Virus record (IMG/VR): IMGVR_UViG_3300009174_000002
Coordinates: 1-64,000 of that record
Direction: 5' to 3' (one strand)
DNA: 64,000 nucleotides
From: a virus
Below the pieces are notes generated by a model that was not told the DNA's origin, made no database searches, and was given only the letters and a program-made list of their open reading frames with translations. A program made the translations under genes and the position numbers. Positions 16,819 through 25,966 of this stretch are shown here, one piece after another; the stretch's first letter is position 1; each line of letters begins with the position of its first letter.

Positions 16819-17724
16819 TTATTTTATGTATTCAAATTTAAAAGACTTTTTATAAATCTTTCCATTTCTGCAATAGGATGCCATTCTATCACCAGGTTTG
16901 CCATAATAATATCTATTTAAATCATTAGCACTATTAAATATTTTTTCTTCACCGGTAATAATATTGATTTGTTTTACTTTTTTACTCCAAGTGGTTTTTC
17001 CCTTTCTATGCTTTGAAATAGCTTCCTTTCTTTCCTTACTAAGTTTTTTACCTAACATAGAATGTGTTATTTCTCCTGAAGCATATCTTTTTTTTAGAAT
17101 CTCACTTTTCTTTTTTAATCTAATATCTGTTTCTTTTGTTAATCCTTTATTCCATGATTTTTGTTTTTTCATTCTTTCACTAGTAGCTTTTCGCATACTA
17201 TCTGGCATTTTTTTACCTTTTCCATTTTCACTCATTTTTTTCCTCCATTCTTCGGTAATAACTCTTCCTTTTAATGCTTCGCTAATTTTTTTTCTTACTT
17301 CTGGTCTTTTTGAAGGATTTTCCATAGTAGATAATTTTGCTTTTATTTTAGCAATAATTTCTTCTCTATGATGAATACCAATACCCCCATCTCCTCCATC
17401 AGTAGTATTTTTTAAATTAAATCCCCAAGACCTAAATAAATTTACATACCAAACTTCCCAAAATGACCATTCTTTTTCTGGCACTATATCTATCAACTCT
17501 ATAATTGGTTCTATTCCTTTCTGTTTTAAATCTTTAAACCATCTACTTTTTAAAGTATCATATTTTTTTACTTCATTTAAATGTCTTTTAAATCTATCCT
17601 TTAAAGCTTTTATTGTTTTGCCAATATACATTGTAAAAGGATCCGTTGGATCCATTAAACTATAAATTTTCGCATCTTGTCCTGGTGGTGTTAAATCTAC
17701 TGCTGGTATTTTTGTATCTCCCAT
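16819..17724 (-). CDS. GIY-YIG homing-type endonuclease with NUMOD modules
   Basis: A 301-residue nuclease of the kind found free-standing in T4-like phages. Residues 19-37 hold AKIYSLM...FTMYIGKT, the GIY-YIG signature, followed by the KDRFKRHL helix with the catalytic Arg. The metal-binding Glu lies in FWEVWYVNLFRS near residue 90, before the TDGGDGG turn. Residues 115-190 are NUMOD3-type repeats (SKRPEVRKKISEALKG and similar) and the C-terminus is NUMOD1-like (KQINIITGEEKIFNSANDL). The first 18 residues are not nuclease sequence: they copy the start of the downstream baseplate gene, 8 bases away. Confidence 0.92.
   Translation of the reverse strand: MGDTKIPAVDLTPPGQDAKIYSLMDPTDPFTMYIGKTIKALKDRFKRHLNEVKKYDTLKSRWFKDLKQKGIEPIIELIDIVPEKEWSFWEVWYVNLFRSWGFNLKNTTDGGDGGIGIHHREEIIAKIKAKLSTMENPSKRPEVRKKISEALKGRVITEEWRKKMSENGKGKKMPDSMRKATSERMKKQKSWNKGLTKETDIRLKKKSEILKKRYASGEITHSMLGKKLSKERKEAISKHRKGKTTWSKKVKQINIITGEEKIFNSANDLNRYYYGKPGDRMASYCRNGKIYKKSFKFEYIK
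17671..17724 (-). repeat. Start-region duplication, copy 2 (nuclease gene)
   Basis: This 54-base segment encodes MGDTKIPAVDLTPPGQDA and matches 16757-16810. It gives the nuclease the translation start of a structural gene and marks the insertion point of the nuclease between codon 18 and the rest of the baseplate gene. Confidence 0.85.
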
Positions 17725-17771
17725 TCATAAATAAATATAATTTTTATTTATTCTAAAGTAAAAGTATTTTA

Positions 17772-18347
17772 TTAATTAAATTCATTATCAAAACCAAATT
17801 TATTAATTATTTCAAAATTAATATTATTCTGTTTTAAAAGGGGTATTAATTTTTTTTGATAGAAATTAATTGTTCCTCTAGTAGGTTCTGTAATTAAAAA
17901 TAAAGTTATTTTAATAATATAATTTTTTAAATTAATTAATCCTTTTTCACCGGTATAAATAACTTCTTCATATTCAGAATTTGTTAATCTATCCTTGTAA
18001 GCATTGTAAGGAAATATTTTATATTTATTAGAAATCTTATTGGCATTTAATTCTATTCTTGCAATTTGATTTGATTTCTGAATTTTATACGATACATGAA
18101 AACCATCAATTTCTTTAGTATTTAACTTATGAAAATTTTTATTTCTAGTTGTACTAACACCATATATCATTTCTTTTTTATTAAACATCTCTAACTGAGT
18201 ATTAACTAAATTTATTTTTGAGGGATTTAATTTATTAGATTCTAGAATAGAAACTAAATTATTTGTTGAAGTGAAATGATATAAAACTCCTATATTCTTA
18301 TTTTCTATAAGAAAAGATTCTTTTAGTATTTTATCAATTAAACTCAT
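17772..18347 (-). CDS. Capsid-targeted ART-like protein
   Basis: A 191-residue protein starting MSLIDKILKE, a 10-residue peptide ending in L-K-E like T4 capsid-targeting sequences; a second L-I-E ends at residue 15. The body has VLYHFTST (residues 21-28), a helix NLVSILESNKL, the GVSTTRNKNF segment (63-72), a RIELNANKIS strand and an EYEEVIYTG strand. The H-x-T / STTR / ExE order is what PARP/DarT-like and R-S-E-type ADP-ribosyltransferase folds show. Its neighbour at 18344 is a paralogue; they overlap by 4 bases. NAD-dependent modification of a host target after injection is inferred; it may instead be a non-catalytic member of the fold. Confidence 0.7.
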   Translation of the reverse strand: MSLIDKILKESFLIENKNIGVLYHFTSTNNLVSILESNKLNPSKINLVNTQLEMFNKKEMIYGVSTTRNKNFHKLNTKEIDGFHVSYKIQKSNQIARIELNANKISNKYKIFPYNAYKDRLTNSEYEEVIYTGEKGLINLKNYIIKITLFLITEPTRGTINFYQKKLIPLLKQNNINFEIINKFGFDNEFN

Positions 18348-18940
18348 TTAAATTTTTGTAAATAATTTAATTCATCTTTTGTAAAAATTGTCAAATCATA
18401 AGCATCGGCTTCCTCATTATAACGTTCATCATTTTGAAAACCATTAAAGTCTAGTTTAAATTTAATTTTTTTGTCTTGTAATAGTTCAATTATTTTAAAT
18501 AAAATATTTTTATTTTTATATTCTATATATTTTAAAGGAAGTATAACTTGTATAATGTATTTGTTTAAATTAGTTAAACCTTGTTTGGTAACAATCAATT
18601 CTTCAGATTCGGTATTTTTTGTTCTAGTTTTATGAGAAAAATCATTATAGGGGATTATTTTATAATTATTAGATATTAAATTTCCATCTAAATCTATTCT
18701 AACATGAAATTTAAATAATAATTCATTACTATGATTTAAATTTAATTTTATATTCTTATTTCTAGTTGTAGAAATACCATAATAAATTTTATTATTAATT
18801 CTATATCCATTTACAGATTTTAATAAATTACTCTGTAAAATATATAATAATCTATCAAAAGTAGTAAAATGATAAAGTATTCCTATATTTTTACCTTCTA
18901 TAAGAAAAGTTTCTTTTAATATTTTATTAATTAAACTCAT
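18344..18940 (-). CDS. Capsid-targeted ART-like protein (paralogue)
   Basis: A 198-residue paralogue of the gene at 17772. It starts MSLINKILKE followed by TFLIE, so two [L/I]-x-E sites are possible, after residues 10 and 15. The ILYHFTTFDRLLYILQSNLL helix, the GISTTRNKNI segment, VRIDLDGNLIS and ESEELIVTKQGLTNL all align with the paralogue. Divergence is high, so the pair is an old tandem duplication. The C-terminus carries an extra acidic/aromatic tail. The start overlaps the upstream structural gene's stop. Same functional inference and caveats as the paralogue. Confidence 0.7.
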   Translation of the reverse strand: MSLINKILKETFLIEGKNIGILYHFTTFDRLLYILQSNLLKSVNGYRINNKIYYGISTTRNKNIKLNLNHSNELLFKFHVRIDLDGNLISNNYKIIPYNDFSHKTRTKNTESEELIVTKQGLTNLNKYIIQVILPLKYIEYKNKNILFKIIELLQDKKIKFKLDFNGFQNDERYNEEADAYDLTIFTKDELNYLQKFK

Positions 18941-20199
18941 TATTTTAATTTCTTTCTTGCTTCAAAAGTTCCAAATTGAGTTATTTGATATCTTTGTATT
19001 ACATTTCCATCTATATTTCCTGAACTATCTATATTCCAACCATTCTCATCATAAATATCAAATATACCTGAAGTCATATCTCTTACTACATCATTTAACA
19101 TAAATGAAACCATATTATTAATTAAAGTAGAAGGATTAGTATATTCAACTTGTATAAGGATATTATTAAATGAACTTTCTTTTGGATAAATCCTTAATAT
19201 ATCTCCTACTGATATAGTTTCACTAGATGCATCATAACCTATAATATCTGGTTGTAAAACCAATTGAGTATTACTGCCGGTATTATTGAAATTAAAGATA
19301 TTTTCTGTGATTACTTTTGTTTGTTTTAAGGTAGTTTGAGTAGAATCCCATATCTCTACTACTGAACTATATAATCTTCCAGCCTGAAGTGGATTGGTTT
19401 CAAAATTCCATATAGTGCCTAAAAATTTAGTTTTATCAACATCAATTATTGTTCTTCTAACCCTTAAAGGATCATATTGTATTATTGTCCCATCTGCTGA
19501 ATCATTATTAATTGCATTGGTAGGCATATCTTCCCATTCTAAATGATAAGCTCTTGTAATATCTAATACCGAGGTGGTAATATATTTAGGACTTAATAAT
19601 AAATAGTAAGTGCCATAATTTTTTTGTATATTACTTCCATTATTATTAGTAATATCAGTAGGATCAGTTAATATAGTATTAAAACAATTAGTAGGAATTC
19701 TCAAACGTTGTAGTCCAGAAGTAATGCTACTTAAGGCAGAAGAAATAGAACTATCGGAAAAAAAATCTTGTAAACCTAGAGTAGAAGTAATTTGTTTAAA
19801 ATTACAAAAATTACTATTGATAATAGTTGGTATATCTATACTTACTGATCCTATATAATCAGTTTCAGTATGAGAAGAATTTACATTAAAAGTTCTATAT
19901 CTAAAATCTAGACTATGATTATGCCCATTATCAGGCACATCTCCTATTAAACTATAATTTAAAGAACCGTCAACTGCACCATTAGATTCATCTTTTATTC
20001 TATTTATAAAGGCACGAGTAGAAGTATTCTCGGTTCTAGTTTCAGGGTTAGTATCTGAAGTATAATCTGATGTTCTTCCAGGAATAACTTGACTTTCTTC
20101 TTTTGGGAAAAAAGCTACTTGTTGCTTGGAAGGAGTAATCATAACAAAATTATCAATAGTGTTATCGGTTATTTGTATTTTAATTCTTTGATTTTGCAT
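18940..20199 (-). CDS. Tail/baseplate structural protein
   Basis: A 419-residue Ser/Thr/Asn-rich, beta-strand-dominated protein beginning MQNQRIKIQITDNT. It lacks any capsid-targeting peptide or recognised enzyme motif. Flanked on both sides by tagged genes yet of clear structural composition. It probably belongs with the baseplate/fibre genes at 22192 and 12544. Not assigned to a T4 gene. Confidence 0.65.
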   Translation of the reverse strand: MQNQRIKIQITDNTIDNFVMITPSKQQVAFFPKEESQVIPGRTSDYTSDTNPETRTENTSTRAFINRIKDESNGAVDGSLNYSLIGDVPDNGHNHSLDFRYRTFNVNSSHTETDYIGSVSIDIPTIINSNFCNFKQITSTLGLQDFFSDSSISSALSSITSGLQRLRIPTNCFNTILTDPTDITNNNGSNIQKNYGTYYLLLSPKYITTSVLDITRAYHLEWEDMPTNAINNDSADGTIIQYDPLRVRRTIIDVDKTKFLGTIWNFETNPLQAGRLYSSVVEIWDSTQTTLKQTKVITENIFNFNNTGSNTQLVLQPDIIGYDASSETISVGDILRIYPKESSFNNILIQVEYTNPSTLINNMVSFMLNDVVRDMTSGIFDIYDENGWNIDSSGNIDGNVIQRYQITQFGTFEARKKLK

Positions 20200-20241
20200 T
20201 TTTTATTCTGTAGAAATTTTTAATATATATCTTACCCAATT

Positions 20242-21327
20242 TTAATAAAACCAGATTATTTCCTCTTTACCTTTTAAAAAATTATCTATTTCAGGAAAAC
20301 CTGAACTAAATGTTATTTGTCCACGATTTTCAATTATCTCAATAAAATTATATAAAACATCAAAATTATCTAATAATTCCCCAAGAAAATGTGCTTCATC
20401 GCGTTTGGTAATTAACTTTCTTTTACTTAATAAAATTAGTGTCTCTTCTTTATTTTTTCTTATTAAATAATAACAAATATCTTCCCTTGAATTTGGAACA
20501 TTTTCGTAAACTTTAACTACAGAAATATTATCAAAAGTGCCAGAAGGATATTTTTTTATTTCCGATTCAATTCTTTTTTTCCCCTCAACTTTCCTATCTT
20601 CAATTCTTCTGGGTTTAAATAAATTATTTTCATCTTCTGATTCCTGTAATAACATAACATTAATTTTTCTATTTGTAAACCAAAATTTATTTTTTAAAGA
20701 ATACCAAATAGGAGTTAAATAAGTTTTTCCATCAATAAATAAACTTGCTCTAGTACCCCACCGTCCTCCTACTTTATTTGGTTGAGCATTAATTTTTCCA
20801 TCTACAAAATTTCCTTCTACTTTAACTTTAATCTTAGTACCTGGAGAAAAATTTTTTAACATAAATTTTTCATCTTCATTAAATTTTGCTATTCTATCTT
20901 CTATTCTTCGAGGTTTAAACAAATCATCATTTTCTTTTAATTGTGGCAATCTTTCATATCTATCTTGTATTTTACTTCTGTTAAATCCTAATCTTTTATA
21001 CCAATTTATTAATTGAGATCTATTTAAAGTTTTCTTTCCAAATGGTTCTGGACTTAATCTGACAATTACTCCATGTTTATCCGCAGCATTTAAAATAACT
21101 TGCATTCCTAATCTCCCCCCTCCTTTTTCATAGGAAGTAATACTACTTACCCATAAAGCACCATCAAAAAAACTAATATCAATTCCCACTTTGTTTTGAA
21201 TAACTATTTCTCGTGTATCAAAAGGATTAGGATAACCTTGACTTCTTATATCACTTATAGCTTCTAGAACCTCTTCTTTACTATTATTTCCATATCCTTC
21301 AAATAATATTTTAGTTATTAAATACAT
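20242..21327 (-). CDS. Tagged polyprotein: GNAT-like domain plus two NLFKPRR modules
   Basis: A 361-residue protein with three predicted prohead-protease sites. The N-terminal peptide MYLITKILFE ends in L-F-E. Residues 45-115 resemble a GNAT acetyltransferase (DGALWVSSI strand, KGGGRLGMQVILNAAD acceptor loop and helix, then INWYKRLGF). At 130-145 comes L-K-E followed by NDDLFKPRRIED. Residues 146-222 form a small beta domain shared with 37900 and 42654. At 227-245 comes L-Q-E followed by a second NLFKPRRIED, then a domain shared with 43099. Cleavage would release three mature proteins. Acetyl-CoA binding is inferred, not shown. Confidence 0.75.
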   Translation of the reverse strand: MYLITKILFEGYGNNSKEEVLEAISDIRSQGYPNPFDTREIVIQNKVGIDISFFDGALWVSSITSYEKGGGRLGMQVILNAADKHGVIVRLSPEPFGKKTLNRSQLINWYKRLGFNRSKIQDRYERLPQLKENDDLFKPRRIEDRIAKFNEDEKFMLKNFSPGTKIKVKVEGNFVDGKINAQPNKVGGRWGTRASLFIDGKTYLTPIWYSLKNKFWFTNRKINVMLLQESEDENNLFKPRRIEDRKVEGKKRIESEIKKYPSGTFDNISVVKVYENVPNSREDICYYLIRKNKEETLILLSKRKLITKRDEAHFLGELLDNFDVLYNFIEIIENRGQITFSSGFPEIDNFLKGKEEIIWFY

Positions 21328-21352
21328 TTTCTAAAATTTGTTTCCTCAGATT

Positions 21353-21766
21353 TTATATTGCTATGTTAATATATTTTATTTTATTATTTAAAAGATCAAG
21401 AAATTTCTTTTTAGGGTCATGTTTATTTTCAAATTTTATTATTCTTTCAAATGACTCTAATTGTGTAAGATTATTAATAAGTTTATATTTTCTTTCTATT
21501 ACTATTTCATCATTATTGGCAAATCCTATAATTTGTAAAGCCTGTTCTATGCTCTCGGCTTTTACATAATATAAATAATCTATAATTGTAGCTTCAAGAT
21601 GAATATATAAAATCCAAATATCTTTTACTTTATCTATACCTCCTAATCTATTTATTATTTCCTCTTTTTGTTTATTTACTTGTTCTTGTCTATTGTTAAG
21701 CCTTCGAGGTTTAAAAAGATTTTCTTCTCCTTCTGATTCTAATAATATTTTAGTTATAAGATTCAT
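21353..21766 (-). CDS. Capsid-targeted NLFKPRR-family protein
   Basis: A 137-residue protein starting MNLITKILLE (site L-L-E at residue 10), then SEGEENLFKPRRLNNR. The mature part has a basic helix, a KDIWILYIHLEATI strand, a YYVKAESIEQALQII strand-helix unit and a C-terminal helix. It is paralogous to the genes at 21770 and 43099 and to the untagged protein at 2265. It is 25 bases downstream of the polyprotein gene at 20242 in position but transcribed before it. Predicted internal head protein; function after release unknown. Confidence 0.75.
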   Translation of the reverse strand: MNLITKILLESEGEENLFKPRRLNNRQEQVNKQKEEIINRLGGIDKVKDIWILYIHLEATIIDYLYYVKAESIEQALQIIGFANNDEIVIERKYKLINNLTQLESFERIIKFENKHDPKKKFLDLLNNKIKYINIAI

Positions 21767-21769
21767 TTT

Positions 21770-22195
21770 TTATAAACTAACTTTTACATATTTCTTTTTA
21801 TTATTTAATACATCGGAATAATTTGTCTTGTTATTTTTAACGGTAATTTTAAAATCTTTATAAAAACTTTCTAGTTCATTTAAATAATCTATTACTTTAA
21901 AACAATCAGATATTTTTTCCCATGATTTTAATAATGGTTTTATGATTTTAAAACATTCATTTTTAGATTTAGCATTTACATAATAATAACCAGTTATTTG
22001 TTTATCGCCATATAAGTTTCTTTCTTTATAAGAAACATCAACACACCAAATATTTTCTATTTTTCCTTTTCCTAATATATTTATTAAAGATTCTTTTCTT
22101 TTAACTAATTCCTCTTCTCTTTTATCAACCCTTCGAGGCTTAAATAAATTTTCATCTTCTTTTAATATTTCAAGTATTTTATTTTTCAAATTCAT
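21770..22195 (-). CDS. Capsid-targeted NLFKPRR-family protein
   Basis: A 141-residue protein with the 13-residue tag MNLKNKILEILKE (L-K-E), then DENLFKPRRVDKR. The mature domain (IENIWCVDVSYKE, GYYYVNAKSKNECFKII) matches the neighbouring gene at 21353, so these two are a tandem pair. The start overlaps the upstream structural gene at 22192 by 4 bases, which suggests coordinated late expression with tail genes although the product is predicted to go to the head. Confidence 0.75.
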   Translation of the reverse strand: MNLKNKILEILKEDENLFKPRRVDKREEELVKRKESLINILGKGKIENIWCVDVSYKERNLYGDKQITGYYYVNAKSKNECFKIIKPLLKSWEKISDCFKVIDYLNELESFYKDFKITVKNNKTNYSDVLNNKKKYVKVSL

Positions 22196-23559
22196 TTACT
22201 AAAAAAATAATCTCGCGAATAATATGGACTAGCACTCAATTCTCTTAAATGAGACTGAGCTTGTTGGGTTAATTTAAATTTATAAGTTATTGGTGAAGTA
22301 AAGGTAAAATTATTATCTACATTTCTTACAAATACTTCATATTCTAATTCGGGAAAGAAATAACTAGTATCTAGCATAAAAAACATATTTGTTCTATATA
22401 CTGATACTTGGGTCCAGGGAACCATTTGAAATCCATCCATACTATAAACAGAATATTCATAAGTTTTTCTAATAATATCTCCTTGCCCTCTAATTTGAGA
22501 TACTATAGAAAAAGGTAATATATCGCCTTGTCTTGCTATAGTATGAGATAAATTAGTGGTAGGATAAAAATATAGATTTTTACTATCATAGGGTTCATAA
22601 AATTGATCTGGATCACATACTTTAACTACCTGTTTATACTTACTTATCCCCCCTATATTCCATATTATTGTTATATATTCAGAGGCTAATGTAGTAGGCA
22701 TTGGAGGGGTTAAAGTAAAGTAATATACGCCAGGTGAGGGATTAACAATAGATGATACTGCTAGATCATTTCCATCATTTCCAGTTACCGTTACAGATGG
22801 CGAAGAAGAGAAATTAATACCTCTTTGATTTAATAAATAAATTTTATTTAAAGTATTAGCCACCATCTCTTCCGAATCATCAATAATTGTATCGTCAATA
22901 AAAAATTCTAAATAAGGTTTAAATACTGTCTTTGTATAATTGCTAGTGAAATATTTTACATTAATAGAAGTAAGATCAGTAGATTGATTTGGTATCCATA
23001 AAGCAAAAGAAGGATTTAAACTATTTGTAATAGAAGAAGAAATAATATTTGGATCAATAATAAATTTTAAATCTTCGTTATAACTATTAAAATTATAAGT
23101 TGTGACTGGCGCAAACGTAGTACTTTCCCAAGTAATTGTATCCACTCTAAATAAAAAATTAGATACTTGTTTGAAAGCGTTATTTTGTAAAAAGGAATAT
23201 CCATCCCCTTCGGTAAAATCATCGGTAAAATAATCTAATTGTAATAACTTGGGTGGAAGTGGTGGATTATATAAAGTACCCGCATCAAATAATTGAAAAT
23301 TACAAGTAAAAGTATTATTGGTTAGTTTATTTTTTAGCCAATCTGACAATTGAAATTGAAATAATAATCTACTTTCACCTTTTCCATCCATTAATTCCAT
23401 AACAGGATTGGCTCCAGAATTTGAAATAAAACTCCAGGAAAGATTTTTATTAATTGAATTATAATTTCCTATAGATACAGGAAAAGAAAATCCGGCACTA
23501 AAGGCATCTTTATAACGGAATATGGTATTATTTTTTGCAGGATAAATTCTGATATACAT
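22192..23559 (-). CDS. Tail/fibre-associated structural protein
   Basis: A 455-residue beta-rich protein. Residues 10-90 (IFRYKDAFSAGFSF, then MELMDGKGESRLLFQFQLSDWL) resemble jelly-roll modules in which a strand R-x-L-[L/F]-x-F-x-L-S precedes a helix, as in fibre or tail adaptor proteins. The remainder is Ig-like in appearance (SVTVTGNDGNDLAV, YYFTLTPPMP). It lies immediately downstream of the two spike genes and upstream of tagged genes. A role in anchoring the spikes is inferred from order only. A TATTTAAAT promoter-like element lies just upstream near 23578-23587. Confidence 0.65.
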   Translation of the reverse strand: MYIRIYPAKNNTIFRYKDAFSAGFSFPVSIGNYNSINKNLSWSFISNSGANPVMELMDGKGESRLLFQFQLSDWLKNKLTNNTFTCNFQLFDAGTLYNPPLPPKLLQLDYFTDDFTEGDGYSFLQNNAFKQVSNFLFRVDTITWESTTFAPVTTYNFNSYNEDLKFIIDPNIISSSITNSLNPSFALWIPNQSTDLTSINVKYFTSNYTKTVFKPYLEFFIDDTIIDDSEEMVANTLNKIYLLNQRGINFSSSPSVTVTGNDGNDLAVSSIVNPSPGVYYFTLTPPMPTTLASEYITIIWNIGGISKYKQVVKVCDPDQFYEPYDSKNLYFYPTTNLSHTIARQGDILPFSIVSQIRGQGDIIRKTYEYSVYSMDGFQMVPWTQVSVYRTNMFFMLDTSYFFPELEYEVFVRNVDNNFTFTSPITYKFKLTQQAQSHLRELSASPYYSRDYFFSK

Positions 23560-23577
23560 CCAATTTAAATTTCTTTA

Positions 23578-23587
23578 TTTAAATACC
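23578..23587 (-). promoter_or_regulatory. Late-promoter-like element
   Basis: The coding strand reads GGTATTTAAA then TAAAG, about 20 bases upstream of the start at 23559. It is a weaker match to the TATTTAAAG element. Confidence 0.4.
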
Positions 23588-23619
23588 TAATATATATTTT
23601 AGATTTTATAATAAAGAAA

Positions 23620-25953
23620 TTAATACAATCCTATCCAAAAGTTTGTTGTATTAGGAGTTATTCCACTAAAAGATTGTGTACTTGGAAAACTAGTTTGTCC
23701 TGTCATAAATCCACTTAAACAAGTTGAATTTCCAAGGCCTGCTAATGAAACAGAAGTATTTGTAAACGAAGGTGTCGTTCCAATTGTAGGTGCTGTAGTT
23801 TCTGCAGATGAATTATATAATAAGGCTACAAAATACATTCCGGATGTGGCTGAATAAGGCGAAGTAAAAGCTACGCTTCCTAAATTTCCAGTTCCAAAAA
23901 AAGTAGACCAAAGCCCGCCTGTATTAGCAGATTGGGCAACTAAAGTAAGTGTTCCAGCTGACCAACTATAAAGAGCAACTCCATTTACATTGCTAGAAGT
24001 ATATGATCCTGTAGTACTTGGAACCCATTTAATTCCGGTTATTGTTTGAGCTTGTCTCAAATAAACGCCAATAAATCTCATAGTACCAGAAGATAAAGCG
24101 GCGGTGGAATTTACTTGACTAAGAGTCACGCCTAATGTTTGTCCTTTAATATTTCCACCCAGTTGAGTTTGAGATAAAACATAACTATCATCGGATACAC
24201 TGGCATTGGCTAATACAAAAGCACAAGAAGCTGCATCAGTAGTGTTTGTTCCAGGCGCTTTTGTTGGTACGGTAACCGTTCCAGTAAATTGTGGATTATT
24301 AATAGTTGGATATAAAGGATTTGTAGTGAAATTTGATAACACACCATCATGATAGTTGTCAACTACTTCATTACCAGATGCTCCATTCCATTGTCTGAAA
24401 TAAGTACTATCCAAAGCCTTAATAAAAGTACAATTACTTATCTTATTTCCAGAAGTCAAGGAACTATCCATGGATATTAAAAGTCTACTGGACTGGCCTA
24501 CAGTAGAAATAAAGGTACAAGATTTAAATACATTGCCAGTAGATGCGGTACCATAATATCTTGATCCTAGTGTAGGCTGACTAGAAACTCTAAGAGCTGT
24601 GGCAGTTGATTGATATATTTCTCCAGTAAATCTATTATTCGAACCTATGACATAGACAGCGCCATCTCCTGCTGCTGTACTCATATTAGCAAAGAAATTA
24701 TTACCTGAAAATTGACTATTGAATACATTAAAAAAAGTGCAATATGTATTTGCCCCTACAGTTTGGTTATTGAAAACTTTTACATTATATATAGGCACTA
24801 TCGGATCACATTCTATAGGTATAAAAGCTCTACTAGTGTACTCAAGAAAATTTCCTATGATTTGACTATTACCATAATTCATTTCAATGCCAGCCTTGAA
24901 AGCATTTTTTATATAGTTATTATTACAAGTTACAAATTTTCCAGTTCCATCAAAAGATACAAATAATCCCCAAGTTCCTTGTATTCCAAGACTATCTGCA
25001 AAATTATTATCAACATGAATATTTTTAGCCCTTTCATATCCAGCTGCATCATATTTTCTATTAAAAATATCAACCGCTATTCTTCCAATGTTAATAAAAC
25101 GATTATTAGTTACGTTTAAATTATACATAATATGTTGTGTAACTGTACTATCACCAATATTTGTTAAAAAACATAAAGCATCCGTATTAGCATTAGGCCC
25201 AGTAAACCAGTTATGATCAAACGTTACATTTATTATATCTGTATGAGAAGTATAAATTGTTCCTACTCCACCTTCTGCTGCATTAGTATAACCATTTTTA
25301 AAAAATAAATTACTTACTTTTGCATTTCTCATAGTTAAAAAATTTACAATTGCATAACCAAAATTTCCTACTATCATTGAAGTTGAATCTTCTCCAAGCC
25401 AATTAGTATTGATTAAAGGTGTCACTATTGTACTATAACAAAGATATTTTCCGCTTGGAAAATATACAGTTTTCCCTGAAGCAGCGGAAGTGGCTGCTAC
25501 AATGGCTGCGGTACAATCTGTACTACTATCTCCTTTTGCTCCAAACCAAGTGATATTAATTTTATCGTTCACTATTCTTTTATATCTATGTCCACCCGCA
25601 TCAACTAGTACTGTCCCGGTATTATCGGAACTAGCATTATCAGAAGGATCATACCACCAAAATCCTTCTTTTAAACTGTCTGAAGTGTAATAAATACTAT
25701 TTCCATTTGGAATTGCATTGGCAGATCTTATTGCTGATATAGTAGTAGTTTGTGCCACTGCACTTTTCATTAAAGTGACAATACCATTATTAATATTTCT
25801 CAATTTAGCGGGCGTAATTGAGTGACTTGTATTATCAGCTAAATTAACATTAATAGCTGTCCTCAAACTGTTTGTATCAGTTATAGTTTGAGTTTTTGCA
25901 GTAATAAAACTTATTGTAGACAATAAAATAAAAAAAACTTTTTTCTTAAACAT
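23620..25953 (-). CDS. Beta-helix tail spike with signal-like N-terminus
   Basis: A 777-residue protein. Residues 1-20 ([20 protein letters not shown]) look like a signal peptide. Residues 22-66 form an adaptor ([20 protein letters not shown]...) shared with the spike gene at 26347. Residues 130-165 ([19 protein letters not shown], then [13 protein letters not shown]) are the start of a pectate-lyase-like right-handed beta-helix, which continues with Asn-rich rungs to about residue 530. The C-terminal 150 residues resemble a Ser/Thr-rich receptor-binding or trimerisation domain. Likely binds or degrades a surface polysaccharide. No catalytic residues can be assigned. Confidence 0.8.
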   Translation of the reverse strand: MFKKKVFFILLSTISFITAKTQTITDTNSLRTAINVNLADNTSHSITPAKLRNINNGIVTLMKSAVAQTTTISAIRSANAIPNGNSIYYTSDSLKEGFWWYDPSDNASSDNTGTVLVDAGGHRYKRIVNDKINITWFGAKGDSSTDCTAAIVAATSAASGKTVYFPSGKYLCYSTIVTPLINTNWLGEDSTSMIVGNFGYAIVNFLTMRNAKVSNLFFKNGYTNAAEGGVGTIYTSHTDIINVTFDHNWFTGPNANTDALCFLTNIGDSTVTQHIMYNLNVTNNRFINIGRIAVDIFNRKYDAAGYERAKNIHVDNNFADSLGIQGTWGLFVSFDGTGKFVTCNNNYIKNAFKAGIEMNYGNSQIIGNFLEYTSRAFIPIECDPIVPIYNVKVFNNQTVGANTYCTFFNVFNSQFSGNNFFANMSTAAGDGAVYVIGSNNRFTGEIYQSTATALRVSSQPTLGSRYYGTASTGNVFKSCTFISTVGQSSRLLISMDSSLTSGNKISNCTFIKALDSTYFRQWNGASGNEVVDNYHDGVLSNFTTNPLYPTINNPQFTGTVTVPTKAPGTNTTDAASCAFVLANASVSDDSYVLSQTQLGGNIKGQTLGVTLSQVNSTAALSSGTMRFIGVYLRQAQTITGIKWVPSTTGSYTSSNVNGVALYSWSAGTLTLVAQSANTGGLWSTFFGTGNLGSVAFTSPYSATSGMYFVALLYNSSAETTAPTIGTTPSFTNTSVSLAGLGNSTCLSGFMTGQTSFPSTQSFSGITPNTTNFWIGLY
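25768..25890 (-). repeat. Spike adaptor repeat, copy 1
   Basis: A 123-base segment closely matches 30001-30123 and encodes the shared N-terminal adaptor of the two spikes ([18 protein letters not shown] and what follows). It offers homology for exchange of distal spike domains. Confidence 0.8.
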
Positions 25954-25966
25954 TATTAAACATTAT

